A model generated the notes under the pieces. It did no database searches and was not told the origin of the DNA. It saw only the letters and a program-made list of their open reading frames with translations. 58,677 bases of DNA from Alphaproteobacteria bacterium. GTDB taxonomy: Bacteria; Pseudomonadota; Alphaproteobacteria; Caulobacterales; Aquidulcibacteraceae. The stretch covers positions 1 to 58,677 of the forward strand of contig JAIYAO010000009.1 of the NCBI GenBank assembly GCA_027488965.1, in the 5' to 3' direction. Below are positions 10,120 to 18,398 of this stretch, in pieces; within the stretch, counting starts at the first letter, position 1; the number at the start of each line of letters is the position of its first letter. A program made the translations under genes and the position numbers.

Positions 10120-11259
10120 ATGTCCATCCTCACCGAAGACCAGCGCCTGATCCAGGACACCGCCCGCCAGTTCGCGTTCGATCGCCTGCGTCCCAACGCG
10201 GCGAAATGGGACCGCGGGCACATCTTCCCGCGCGAGACGATCCGCGAGGCTGCGGCCCTTGGGTTCGCGGGAATCTACGTGCAGGAGGACGTGGGCGGGT
10301 CCGCACTCGGGCGGCTTGATGCCGCACTGGTGTTCGAACAACTCGCCCGCGGCTGCGTGGCGACGTCCGCCTTCATCTCGATCCACAACATGGCGTCGTG
10401 GATGGTCGACAGGTTCGGCAACGAAGAGCAGCGCCAGCGCTGGCTACCGAAGCTCACGGCGATGGACCTGATGGCGAGCTACTGCCTCACGGAGCCGGGC
10501 TCCGGCTCCGATGCGGCGGCGTTGCGCACCACCGCGCGCAAGGACGGCAACAGCCACTACGTGCTGAACGGCACGAAGGCCTTCATCTCCGGCGCGCCGG
10601 AGAACGACATCTACGTCTGCATGGTGCGCACGGGCGAGGCGGGTGCGAAGGGCATCTCCACCTTCGTGGTGGAAAAGGGCACGCCCGGCCTCTCGTTCGG
10701 CAAGCTGGAAGACAAGATGGGCTGGAACGCCCAACCCACCGCGCAGGTGATCTTCGAGGACTGCCGCGTGCCGGCGGAGAACCGCCTGAACGACGAAGGC
10801 TACGGCTTCAAGATCGCGATGATGGGGCTCGACGGGGGGCGGTTGAACATTGCGGCGTCCTCTCTCGGCGGGGCGCAGGATGCGTTCGAACGCGCGCTGG
10901 CCTACGCGCAGGAGCGTAAGGCCTTCGGCAAGGCCATCGCCGATTTCCAGGCCACGCAGTTCAAGCTCGCGGACATGGCCACCGATCTCGAAGCCGCGCG
11001 GGTGTTCCTCTATGAAGCCGCCGCGCGCCTCGACGCCGGCGATCCCGAAGCCACCAAGTTCTGCGCCATGGCCAAGCGCTTCGTCACCGATGCGGGCTTC
11101 CGCGTCGCCAACGAGGCGCTGCAGATCCACGGCGGCTACGGCTATCTTGCGGACTACGAAGTGGAGCGCATCGTCCGCGACGTGCGCGTGAATCAAATCC
11201 TCGAAGGCACCAACGAGATCATGCGCGTGATCATCGCGCGGGAGTTGATGCGGGGGTAG
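10120..11259 (+). CDS. Acyl-CoA dehydrogenase, probably isobutyryl-CoA (short/branched chain) type
   Basis: FAD enzyme that introduces the alpha-beta double bond into acyl-CoA. Signature 1 is YCLTEPGSGSDAAALRT near residue 125; signature 2 is QIHGGYGYLADYEVERIVRD, followed by the ILEGTNEIMR block carrying the likely catalytic Glu. Length (379 aa) and the ITEDQ-to-F-A-x-x-R-L N-terminus fit the isobutyryl-CoA dehydrogenase group. A 3-hydroxyisobutyryl-CoA hydrolase-like gene 3 kb downstream supports valine catabolism as the pathway, but other short-chain acyl-CoA substrates are possible. The gene starts at the ATG at 10120 with a weak Shine-Dalgarno. Confidence 0.9.
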   Translation: MSILTEDQRLIQDTARQFAFDRLRPNAAKWDRGHIFPRETIREAAALGFAGIYVQEDVGGSALGRLDAALVFEQLARGCVATSAFISIHNMASWMVDRFGNEEQRQRWLPKLTAMDLMASYCLTEPGSGSDAAALRTTARKDGNSHYVLNGTKAFISGAPENDIYVCMVRTGEAGAKGISTFVVEKGTPGLSFGKLEDKMGWNAQPTAQVIFEDCRVPAENRLNDEGYGFKIAMMGLDGGRLNIAASSLGGAQDAFERALAYAQERKAFGKAIADFQATQFKLADMATDLEAARVFLYEAAARLDAGDPEATKFCAMAKRFVTDAGFRVANEALQIHGGYGYLADYEVERIVRDVRVNQILEGTNEIMRVIIARELMRG

Positions 11260-11274
11260 GGGCGGTCCCTTAGT

Positions 11275-11311
11275 CAGCGCTTCGCGCTGGTAGCTCCCCC
11301 GTTGGGGGAGC
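11275..11311. repeat. REP-like double hairpin
   Basis: Two adjacent perfect hairpins: CAGCGC-TTC-GCGCTG (11275-11289) and GCTCCCCC-GTT-GGGGGAGC (11293-11311). The layout (a CAGCG hairpin followed by a GCTCCCCC hairpin) is that of dispersed extragenic palindromes common in alphaproteobacteria. It lies 15 bases after the acyl-CoA dehydrogenase stop and at the 3' side of the AT-richer HNH gene. Confidence 0.7.
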
Positions 11312-11342
11312 ACGCGCGACCCAGCCGACGGTTCTGAAGCGA

Positions 11343-12251
11343 CTAGGGATCGCGAAAAGCCATCGCCTCTTCGCCGGTGTTGAGGTCGTGGCAATAACCA
11401 AAGGGCCGAAAATCAATCGCTAGAGCCGTAAAGTGGACCCTGTACGCAAGCGATCCGAATAGGCGGACTTGTATCACGGCGTGCGGTTTGTTGCCTTCAA
11501 ATGCGATCCCGTGAAAGGGTTCATACGTCCGGTCCTGTGTAATCATTGCCTCGACATTGAAGCACGGAGAGGAGGCATCGCCCTCCAAAAGTGTCCTCCG
11601 GATGTCGTTCAGCGGCGGCTTGTCTTCCAGCATCGCCGCCCCAAAGCTCAGTACAGAGAACTCGTAGGCAGTCTTCAAGGCGACTAGAGGCGTAAGCGTT
11701 TCGCCGCTAGTAAAGTCGGGGCCGATCTCGAAGGTGGGCTGACTGATGGCGACAACTGCACCGCCCATGTCAACGGGCTCGCCTTCAGGCGAACTCAAAT
11801 AGTGTCTCCAAGAGTTCTCAATCTCACTTGAGGAAACTCCAGCCTTATTGAGCATGCCGCGAACGATCCGCTCGGCGTCATGATTTGCCGCCCAAAGAGA
11901 ATCATTTAGGCGCAACGTTTGCGCGCGCACCTCACCGCTTCGGAACACTCCGGGCAGCCTTACTCCACTAGCGCTTAGCACGTACTTCTGACCCTCCTCA
12001 ATTCGCGCAAACAGATCTGGAAGGGCTGACTTCAACGCATGAATTGCAAGCCTAATCGCGGGGTCGAACTTTGCCTTTGTCTCAAAGGTGTGCCCAAATT
12101 GGTCGTTGCACGACTTACACAATGAGGACGTTGTCAGAACGCCGCCGAGTGCTTTAGGGATTACGTGCTCAGAGCAGAAGAAGCCAACATTTGAGCCTGG
12201 TGGGCTTTTTAGGCAGACAATGCAGCGATCCACGATACGTGGCAAATCCAT
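11343..12251 (-). CDS. HNH endonuclease-domain protein, likely horizontally acquired
   Basis: A zinc-ribbon HNH nuclease domain fills the N-terminus: CxxC at C10/C13, the SEHVIPKALGG block with H29, then CKSCN (C45, C48, N49) and QFG, a pattern of HNH_5-type nucleases. Residues 60-302 match no family I know; they contain several predicted strands and no membrane segment. Base composition is strikingly different: many AT-rich codons (tta, aaa, tct, ata) where all neighbours are strongly GC-rich, which points to recent transfer. It is a lone gene with no methylase, transposase or integrase beside it, flanked by a REP-like repeat at its 3' end and the DUF72 gene 6 bases upstream of its start. 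A defence role is possible but not shown. Confidence 0.75.
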   Translation of the reverse strand: MDLPRIVDRCIVCLKSPPGSNVGFFCSEHVIPKALGGVLTTSSLCKSCNDQFGHTFETKAKFDPAIRLAIHALKSALPDLFARIEEGQKYVLSASGVRLPGVFRSGEVRAQTLRLNDSLWAANHDAERIVRGMLNKAGVSSSEIENSWRHYLSSPEGEPVDMGGAVVAISQPTFEIGPDFTSGETLTPLVALKTAYEFSVLSFGAAMLEDKPPLNDIRRTLLEGDASSPCFNVEAMITQDRTYEPFHGIAFEGNKPHAVIQVRLFGSLAYRVHFTALAIDFRPFGYCHDLNTGEEAMAFRDP

Positions 12252-12257
12252 TGCTAC

Positions 12258-13043
12258 TCACCCCACCTTCCCTTGCAGCGCCATCGCGGCCGCGGGGTTC
12301 TTCTCCTTCGCGCCGGCGATCATGTAGACGAACACGTCGCGCGGCTTGCCGTCGCTTAGGGGCGCGTCCGCATACTGCAGGTCTGCCGGGGCCTCGCCCT
12401 TCGCCCAGGCCTTCGCCACGCGCGCCCATTTCTCCAGGGCCTTCGGCGCATAGCCGTTCGTGTACTTCGCCGCCGTATCCTGCAGCCGTGCGTAGACAAA
12501 ATCCGCTGTCAGGTCGGCGAAGGCGGGGAACTTGTCGTCGTCGGCGTAGACGATCGCCACCTTGTGCTTCTTCGCCAGCGCCACGAAAGCGGGCGTGCGG
12601 AAGCTTTCGTGGCGCGCCTCCAGTGCGTGGCGCAGCCTCAGCTTGCCGAGTTTCGCCGGCAGCAGCGCAAGAAATGAGTCGATGTCTTCGGCATCGAATT
12701 TCTTCGTACCCGCCAGCTGCCACAGGATGGGGCCGAGCTTGGGGCCAAGCTCCTCCACGCCGCTTGCCAGAAACCTTTCGATGGACTCGCCCGCGCTCCC
12801 CAGCACCTTGCGGTTCACCGCGAACCGGTTGGCCTTCAGCGCGAACACGAAGTCATCGGGCGTCTCGTCGGCCCATTTGCGGAAGGTGGGCGGCTTGAAC
12901 GTGGAGTAGAAGGTGCCGTTGACCTCGATGGTGCGCAGCGCGCGGCTGGCGAAGCCGAGCTCCTTCGCCGCCGACAGGCCGGGCGGATAGAAGTTGTTCT
13001 TCCACGGCTCGTAGGTCCAGCCGCCGACGCCCACCCGGATCAT
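12258..13043 (-). CDS. DUF72 family protein
   Basis: TIM-barrel-like protein of the conserved DUF72 family (YecE-type), function unknown. It has the family N-terminus RVGVGGWTYEPWKNNFYPPG, then VNGTFYSTFKPPTFRKWADETP and the LGPILWQL block, and the C-terminal segment VFVYMIAGAKEKNPAAA. The start at 13043 places the GxxGW motif close to the N-terminus as in homologues; ATG at 13055 is an alternative because the purine run GAGGCGGG is very close to 13043. 261 aa. Its start region overlaps that of the divergent glycerophosphodiesterase only if longer starts are used. Confidence 0.85.
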   Translation of the reverse strand: MIRVGVGGWTYEPWKNNFYPPGLSAAKELGFASRALRTIEVNGTFYSTFKPPTFRKWADETPDDFVFALKANRFAVNRKVLGSAGESIERFLASGVEELGPKLGPILWQLAGTKKFDAEDIDSFLALLPAKLGKLRLRHALEARHESFRTPAFVALAKKHKVAIVYADDDKFPAFADLTADFVYARLQDTAAKYTNGYAPKALEKWARVAKAWAKGEAPADLQYADAPLSDGKPRDVFVYMIAGAKEKNPAAAMALQGKVG

Positions 13044-13090
13044 CCCGCCTCGCATTGCCGCTGTCACAAACCGACTGTACGCCAGCGCCC

Positions 13091-14164
13091 ATGCCGGGCA
13101 AGACAGACGCACTCTCGATCACACGCCGCACGGCGCTGGCCGGCGCTGTGGCGGCCTGCGCGACCATGCCGGAGACGTCGGTGAAGCCAGCCGGGAAGCC
13201 CATCGTCATCGCCCATCGCGGCGCCAGCGGCGAACGGCCCGAGCACACCGGCAGCGCCTATAGCCGCGCGATCCTGCAGGGCGCAGACTACATCGAACCC
13301 GACCTCGTGCTCACCAGGGACGGCGTTCTCGTGTGCCGCCACGAGAACGAGATTTCCGGCACGACGGACGTGGCCCAGCGCACGGAATTCGCCGCGCGCC
13401 GCACCACCAAGGTGATCGACGGCGAAAGCATCACCGGCTGGTTCACCGAGGATTTCACGCTTGCGGAGATGAAGATCCTGCGTTGCCGGGAGCGCCTGCC
13501 CCAGCTGCGCCCCGCCAACACCGCCTTCGACGGCAGCGAGGCCATCCCGACGTTCGACGAGGTGCTCGACATCGCCGCCGCCGCGGGCCGTCCTGTGGGC
13601 GTCTATCCCGAAACCAAGCACCCGGCCTACTTCGACAGCCTGGGCCTTTCCCATGATGGGCCATTGCTGGCGGCGCTCGCCCGGCGGGGGTTCACGACCG
13701 CGGACGCGCCCGTGTTCATCCAGTCCTTCGAGGTGGGCAACCTGGAGCGCCTGGCCGGCGGCACCGGCGTGCGCCTCGTGCAACTGGCGTCCGGCGCGGG
13801 CGGCCCCGCCGACCGGCCCGGCCTCCGCTATGCAGACATGCTGGGCGACGCGGGCCTCGCGGCCATCGGGCGGTATGCACACGGCATCGGCGTGGAGAAG
13901 GCCCTCGTCGTCCCGCGCACCGCCGAGGGCGCCTCCGGGCCGCCCACCGATCTCATCGCCCGCGCCCACGCCGCCGGGCTGCTGGTCCATGCGTGGACCT
14001 ACCGGGCCGAGAACCACTTCCTCCCGGCCGAACTGCGCCGCGGCGGCACGCCGGTCGACCACGGCGACCTCGCCGCCGAGATTCGCCAGCACCTCGCGCT
14101 CGGCCTCGACGGCCTCTTCTGCGACTTCCCCGCCATCGCCGTGGCGGCTAGAGACGGCGCATGA
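13091..14164 (+). CDS. Glycerophosphodiester phosphodiesterase (GlpQ type), exported
   Basis: Hydrolyses glycerophosphodiesters to glycerol-3-phosphate and an alcohol, a periplasmic lipid headgroup salvage step. The catalytic region is HRGASGERPEHT (near 41-52), then YIEPDLVLTRDGVLVCRHEN with the metal-binding E-x-D and a catalytic His, and PVGVYPETKH. The start at 13091 yields a leader with twin arginines (ITRRTALAGAV) and a VAAC lipobox, suggesting Tat export and a lipid anchor. The upstream ATG at 13055 would lengthen the leader by 12 residues. Its stop overlaps the next start by 4 bases (ATGA), so the two are translationally coupled although their biochemistry is unrelated. 357 aa. Confidence 0.9.
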   Translation: MPGKTDALSITRRTALAGAVAACATMPETSVKPAGKPIVIAHRGASGERPEHTGSAYSRAILQGADYIEPDLVLTRDGVLVCRHENEISGTTDVAQRTEFAARRTTKVIDGESITGWFTEDFTLAEMKILRCRERLPQLRPANTAFDGSEAIPTFDEVLDIAAAAGRPVGVYPETKHPAYFDSLGLSHDGPLLAALARRGFTTADAPVFIQSFEVGNLERLAGGTGVRLVQLASGAGGPADRPGLRYADMLGDAGLAAIGRYAHGIGVEKALVVPRTAEGASGPPTDLIARAHAAGLLVHAWTYRAENHFLPAELRRGGTPVDHGDLAAEIRQHLALGLDGLFCDFPAIAVAARDGA

Positions 14165-15246
14165 CCGATGACATCATCGCCCGCGTGAAGGGCCGCCTCG
14201 GCTGCATCACGCTCAACCGGCCCGCCGCGCTGCACGCACTCAACTCGCCCATGTGCCTGGCGATGACGGAGGCGCTGCTGGCCTGGCGCGACGACCCCGC
14301 GATCACCACGGTTCTGGTGGATCACGCGGAGGGCACACGCGGGTTCTGCGCCGGCGGCGACATCCGCATGCTGGCGGAAAGCGGTGCGAAGGATGGCGTC
14401 GAGGCGCGCGCGTTCTTCCACGCAGAGTACAGGCTCAACCATCTGATCCACGTGTACCCCAAACCCTATGTGGCGCTGATCGACGGCGTGACCATGGGCG
14501 GCGGTGTCGGCATTTCCGTGCACGGGCAGTTTCGCGTGGCGACGGAGCGCACGACGTTCGCAATGCCGGAGACCGGCATCGGCCTGTTTCCCGACGTGGG
14601 CGGCGGGTGGTTCCTGCCGCGCCTCCCGGAGCGGGAGCTTGGCACGTGGCTCGCGCTCACCGGTGCGCGGCTGAAGGGGCAGGAATGCGTCACGGCCGGG
14701 ATCGCCACGCACTTTGTCCCATCCGAGCTGCTGGGCGCCGTGCGCGCCCAGGTCGCCGGCGCTGCGGACACACACGATCCGCGCAGCGCGATCGGGTCGG
14801 GTCTTGATGCGCTCTGCGAAGCCACGCGCAAACCCATCGTGCCGGCGCCGGGCGCGCTTGTCCCGTTGTTCGGCTTCGACACCGTCGAGGAGATTTTCGC
14901 CGCCCTGGCCGGCGCCGCTGGCACTGACGGCGACGGCTGGCCGCAGCAGCAGCTGGCGACACTGCGCAGCAAGTCGCCCCAGACGCTGAAGGTGGCGCTC
15001 CGCCAGATCCGCGCCGGCGCGCGATGCGCCACCTTCGCGGAAAACATGGCCATGGAGTACCGCATCGGCGCCCGCGTCGTGCAACGCCATGATTTTCTGG
15101 AAGGCGTGCGCGCCGTCATCATCGACAAGGACAACGCGCCGCACTGGTCGCCGGACACCCTGGAGGGGGTTACGGAGGCGATGCTGGACGCCATTTTCGC
15201 GCCGCTGCCGGCAAATGAAGAGTGGACGCCGCTCCCGGGCGCGTGA
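14161..15246 (+). CDS. Enoyl-CoA hydratase/isomerase family protein, likely 3-hydroxyisobutyryl-CoA hydrolase
   Basis: Crotonase-fold enzyme. The oxyanion-hole motif GFCAGGDIRML (F62-C63-A64-G65-G66-D67) and DGVTMGGGVGIS, together with MPETGIGLFPDVGGGWFLPRL, are the hallmarks of the HIBCH branch, which hydrolyses 3-hydroxyisobutyryl-CoA in valine degradation; the 361-aa length (simple hydratases are near 260) also fits. It pairs functionally with the acyl-CoA dehydrogenase at 10120. It starts by ATGA overlap with the phosphodiesterase gene. Automated pipelines would often call it only 'enoyl-CoA hydratase'. Confidence 0.88.
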   Translation: MTDDIIARVKGRLGCITLNRPAALHALNSPMCLAMTEALLAWRDDPAITTVLVDHAEGTRGFCAGGDIRMLAESGAKDGVEARAFFHAEYRLNHLIHVYPKPYVALIDGVTMGGGVGISVHGQFRVATERTTFAMPETGIGLFPDVGGGWFLPRLPERELGTWLALTGARLKGQECVTAGIATHFVPSELLGAVRAQVAGAADTHDPRSAIGSGLDALCEATRKPIVPAPGALVPLFGFDTVEEIFAALAGAAGTDGDGWPQQQLATLRSKSPQTLKVALRQIRAGARCATFAENMAMEYRIGARVVQRHDFLEGVRAVIIDKDNAPHWSPDTLEGVTEAMLDAIFAPLPANEEWTPLPGA

Positions 15247-15301
15247 GGCTTCCTTAAGGAGGGGCCTGCTAGCCTGCAGACCACTTCATCAAGTCCGGTC
15301 C

Positions 15302-16717
15302 ATGACGTTCCTTACCGAAATGCGAACAGAACCGGCAGGCGCGACCTCGTCCGCCGGCGTGGATGCGCTCGCGATCCATGCCCAGTCCGAGCGCGAGGAC
15401 GCGGGGCGGGCGCTGATGCGACTGCCGGTCACGGTGGTCGTCTCCGGTTTCCTGTTTGCGTTGGTCGGGACGCTGGAGGGCGTCGTCTGGCTGGCCGTGG
15501 TGCTGACGCTGGAGGGCGTCAGCTTCTGGACTCGTGGCCAGACAGTGCTCGCTCCCGCCACGGCCCGCGCGGTGCAGCTTGCGGCCACGGGCGGGGTGTC
15601 GGTGTGCTGGGTGGCGCATGCTTTGCTGCTGTGGCGCACGGGCAACGAGATCGCGCACATCGCGGCGATCATGGATCTCTTCTCCGTTGCGCTCTACGGG
15701 GCCATCGGCGCCCAGAAGGATCGACAGCTCCTGCCGATCCTGCTCGGCCCGCCGCTGCTTACGCTGTCGGTGCTGCTGATCGGGTTTTCGTGGCAGCATG
15801 CGCCCTGGCCGACGGCGACGATCGCCACGCTGGGGGCCATCGGGGCGTGCGTCACCATCGTGCTCAACGCGCTGGCCCTGCATCGGTCCGATCGCGCGCT
15901 TGTCACGGCGAATGCCGCGCTCGACGCCGAACGCCGCGCCCTCGACGCCCGCGTGCGCGCCCGCACCGCGGAGCTGTCGCAGGCGACAGAGGCGGCGCAG
16001 GCCGCCAGCCGCGCCAAGTCCGCATTCGTCGCCACCATGAGCCACGAACTGCGCACGCCGCTGAACGCCGTGATCGGCTACGCTGAGCTGCTGGAAGAAG
16101 ACCTCCGCTCAAACACCGCAAACGCGCGCCCCGACGATGCCGCACGCATCGCCCGCGCCGCGCGTGAACAGCTGGCGATGATCAACGATGTCCTGGATCT
16201 GTCGAAGATCGACGCCGGGCAGATCTCGATCCATCCGGCCGACACAGACCTGCGCGCACTGCTCGACAGCGTCGTCGCTGCGATCGCGCCGCTGGCCCAG
16301 GCCAACGGCAACACAGTGACGCTCGACGTCGACGACGAGGTAAGCCGGCTGGTGACCGACGCTGCGCGGCTGCGCCAGTGCCTTGTCCATATCGCCGGAA
16401 ATGCCGCCAAGTTCACCGCGGCCGGCGAGGTCCGCATCATTGCGCGCCTGTCCGGCGCCAAACGGGAACGCCGGCTCGAGATACGCGTGTCGGACACCGG
16501 TTGCGGGATATCGCCCGCGCAGCAGTCAAGCCTCTTTGAACCCTTCGTGCAGGGCGATTCCAGCGCCGGGCGGGCGTTCGGCGGGGCAGGGCTGGGTCTT
16601 GCCATCACACGCCGTCTTGTCACGCTGCTGGGCGGGGGCGTGGCGCTGGAGAGCAGCAGTGCGTCGGGATCGACGTTCCTGCTGCAGTTGCCGTTGATCT
16701 ATCCCGCGGCGCGATAG
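15302..16717 (+). CDS. Membrane-anchored sensor histidine kinase
   Basis: Six or so hydrophobic segments in residues 40-200 (from LPVTVVVSGFLFALVG to TIATLGAIGACVTIVLNAL) form a membrane sensor; a short coiled coil follows, then HisKA with H248 in [11 protein letters not shown] and an HATPase domain with DTGCGIS and GGAGLGLAI. There is no receiver domain and no response regulator nearby, so the partner is elsewhere. The HisKA segment is nearly identical in pattern to that of the hybrid kinase at 1-2127 (both have [20 protein letters not shown], and ILDLSKI or VLDLSKI), pointing to a paralogous family. The start at 15302 is preferred to an ORF extension that overlaps the upstream gene. 471 aa. 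Confidence 0.9.
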   Translation: MTFLTEMRTEPAGATSSAGVDALAIHAQSEREDAGRALMRLPVTVVVSGFLFALVGTLEGVVWLAVVLTLEGVSFWTRGQTVLAPATARAVQLAATGGVSVCWVAHALLLWRTGNEIAHIAAIMDLFSVALYGAIGAQKDRQLLPILLGPPLLTLSVLLIGFSWQHAPWPTATIATLGAIGACVTIVLNALALHRSDRALVTANAALDAERRALDARVRARTAELSQATEAAQAASRAKSAFVATMSHELRTPLNAVIGYAELLEEDLRSNTANARPDDAARIARAAREQLAMINDVLDLSKIDAGQISIHPADTDLRALLDSVVAAIAPLAQANGNTVTLDVDDEVSRLVTDAARLRQCLVHIAGNAAKFTAAGEVRIIARLSGAKRERRLEIRVSDTGCGISPAQQSSLFEPFVQGDSSAGRAFGGAGLGLAITRRLVTLLGGGVALESSSASGSTFLLQLPLIYPAAR

Positions 16718-17250
16718 TCCGCCCCGAAGGCGCGGAACGGCTGGGGCACGTTGAGGGCGGCCGCGCCCGGCACAGCCGGAGGCGGTGTCGCCCTGGCCTG
16801 CTGGCGCGACAGGATTGGGGTGTGGGACTTGTAGATGTCCTGCTCGATCTCCGCCCGGCGGCGCGGATCTGGGATCGCCATCAGGTGGATCTCGGCGGCG
16901 CCAAGCGCCTGTGCTGCGCCCCACACGTCATGGCGGGCAAGGCTTTCCGCAAAGCTTGCCGTCTGGGCGATGTACAGGCTGATGGGCCCTCCGGCCTCCA
17001 TCGTCGGATAGTCGCCCGGCTTCACGAACATGTAGACGCCGCCCACCGGCTCCCATGCCCGCTTCGAGCGCGCCACGTCGAACTCGTACCAGCGGCCGCT
17101 TGCGCCTTGCCAGGAAAAGATCACGCGCCCGTCTCCGAATTGCCCCGGCCGCCAAGGGCCGCTCCACCGGTCAAAAGTACGGTGAGTCGTGGGAGAGACC
17201 AGAGGCGTGGGTTTCGGTCCGGTGAACAGCGCGTGGAACGCGATGACCAA
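16699..17250 (-). CDS. Degenerate GIY-YIG-like domain protein
   Basis: Not a named gene. Reading from the middle: a strand-rich stretch SWQGASGRWYEFDV, then GGVYMF (the 'GIY' strand), ISLYIAQTASF (the 'YIG' strand with Ala for Gly), ESLARHD with Arg-His, an alternating GAAEIHLM strand, and RRAEIEQDIYKSHTP where the Glu matches the metal-binding Glu of GIY-YIG nucleases. The terminal Asn usually seen is replaced by Ser or Gln. The order and spacing match small GIY-YIG-like proteins of unknown role common in Proteobacteria; activity is doubtful. The C-terminal 35 residues are Ala/Pro-rich. The start is uncertain: TTG at 17250 lacks a Shine-Dalgarno. Its end overlaps the 3' end of the convergent kinase gene by 19 bases. 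Confidence 0.6.
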   Translation of the reverse strand: MVIAFHALFTGPKPTPLVSPTTHRTFDRWSGPWRPGQFGDGRVIFSWQGASGRWYEFDVARSKRAWEPVGGVYMFVKPGDYPTMEAGGPISLYIAQTASFAESLARHDVWGAAQALGAAEIHLMAIPDPRRRAEIEQDIYKSHTPILSRQQARATPPPAVPGAAALNVPQPFRAFGADYRAAG

Positions 17251-17319
17251 TCTGTCAGAATGCTGTGGACAGGGGCGGCCCGCGCCAACGCAAGGCTGGT
17301 GCAGGCCGCAGGCCCGGGC

Positions 17320-17526
17320 TCACTGCTCGTACTTGAAACTCACGCGCAGCTTGGTGCGGTAGGATTCAATCTCGCCCTTGTCGGACAGCGTGATGTCCTG
17401 CGCGACCACCTCTGCGACGCGCAGGTCCCGCAGCGAGGTGGCGGCGGCGGCCAGCGCCGCGCGGGCGGCGTCTTCCCAGCTCTTGGTGCTTGTGCCGATG
17501 ATGTCGGTGACGCGATAGACGCTCAT
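17320..17526 (-). CDS. Dodecin family flavin-binding protein
   Basis: A 68-residue protein matching dodecin throughout: VYRVTDIIGTSTKSWEDAA, AAATSLRDLRVAEV and the final strand YRTKLRVSFKYEQ. Dodecins form hollow 12-mers that store or buffer flavins in the cytoplasm. The Trp in SWEDA is the residue that stacks on the flavin in known dodecins. GGAGGAG sits 4 bases before the ATG. It is the third gene of a minus-strand group, 80 bases after the VWA-like gene. Confidence 0.92.
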   Translation of the reverse strand: MSVYRVTDIIGTSTKSWEDAARAALAAAATSLRDLRVAEVVAQDITLSDKGEIESYRTKLRVSFKYEQ

Positions 17527-17606
17527 GGGGCTCCTCCATGTTGTGGTGTTTTGCCCGCGTCGATTGGCGACCCGAATGGTCGCAACGTCAAAGGAAATCG
17601 CGCGCG

Positions 17607-18398
17607 TCAGCGATCCCAGGCGATGCGCGCGGCGCCCGTTTCATCGAAGTAGGGCCCCCAGAACGATTGTCTTGCCGCCTCCTGCACTGCACCGCGGTCG
17701 CGGCGCTCCAGCACGACGACGCGGACGTCAACGTCAGACAGATCGGGCGCGGTGCGCAGCGCGCCGGCCGCGGTCCGGTAAGAGTCCCACGACTGTCCGG
17801 GCGCGTAGAGCGTAAAGCGCCCGGGCGTGTGCTGGAGGAGATCGCTCACGACGACGAGGCGTCGCCCCGCGCCCGTGAACGCGGGATCGGCGGCAGCGGC
17901 GGCCAGGCCCTCCACGATGGGGGAGCCGTCAGCGCCGCGCGCGCCCTTCGCCGCCGACAACGCCGCCTCCAGCGGTTCGTCGAAGCGGTCCGCCTTGAGC
18001 CTCTCAAGCTTCGCCACGTTCTCCCAGAGCGGGTTGGCGGACAGGCGGTCGCCTGCGGTGCATGCAGAGAACAGTTCTCGGGGCGCCTGGTCGGCGTCGG
18101 GCCGCAGGGTCAGCACCGTCAGCCGGCCCCAGCGCGGCAGGCGCGCCGCTTCATCCAGGGCAACGGCCTTCAGGCGCCGCTGGTGGCGCACGTCGAGCCG
18201 GTCGGTGGCGTCCACGAGAAGAAGCGTGTGGGCCGGCGCAGCGCGGTCCCTCAGGCACAGGGTTTCGGCGTCGAATGCGGGCGTGCCGAGCATCGCGGCG
18301 GCGGCCCCCACGCCGCCAAGGACCAGCACTGTGGCGAAGATCAGCGCAAGGCCGAGGAGGTCCTGCCGCCGCCGTCGCGCCGCACGCCGCCCCTTCAC
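17607..18398 (-). CDS. VWA-like membrane-anchored protein of unknown function
   Basis: A positively charged N-terminus (residues 1-12) and one hydrophobic helix (about 13-37) precede a domain with the look of a von Willebrand A fold: TLLLVDATDRLD (residues 58-69; a degenerate MIDAS with D63 and T65), a long central helix, RRLVVVSDLLQHT and DVRVVVLERRD. It starts at GTG 18398, overlapping the upstream membrane-protein stop by 4 bases (GTGA), so the two are almost certainly made together. The 'VSDLLQ' strand is the most distinctive part. 263 aa; not recognised as a named gene. Topology suggests the domain is periplasmic, but the charges before the helix could also hold it inside. Confidence 0.65.
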   Translation of the reverse strand: MKGRRAARRRRQDLLGLALIFATVLVLGGVGAAAAMLGTPAFDAETLCLRDRAAPAHTLLLVDATDRLDVRHQRRLKAVALDEAARLPRWGRLTVLTLRPDADQAPRELFSACTAGDRLSANPLWENVAKLERLKADRFDEPLEAALSAAKGARGADGSPIVEGLAAAAADPAFTGAGRRLVVVSDLLQHTPGRFTLYAPGQSWDSYRTAAGALRTAPDLSDVDVRVVVLERRDRGAVQEAARQSFWGPYFDETGAARIAWDR

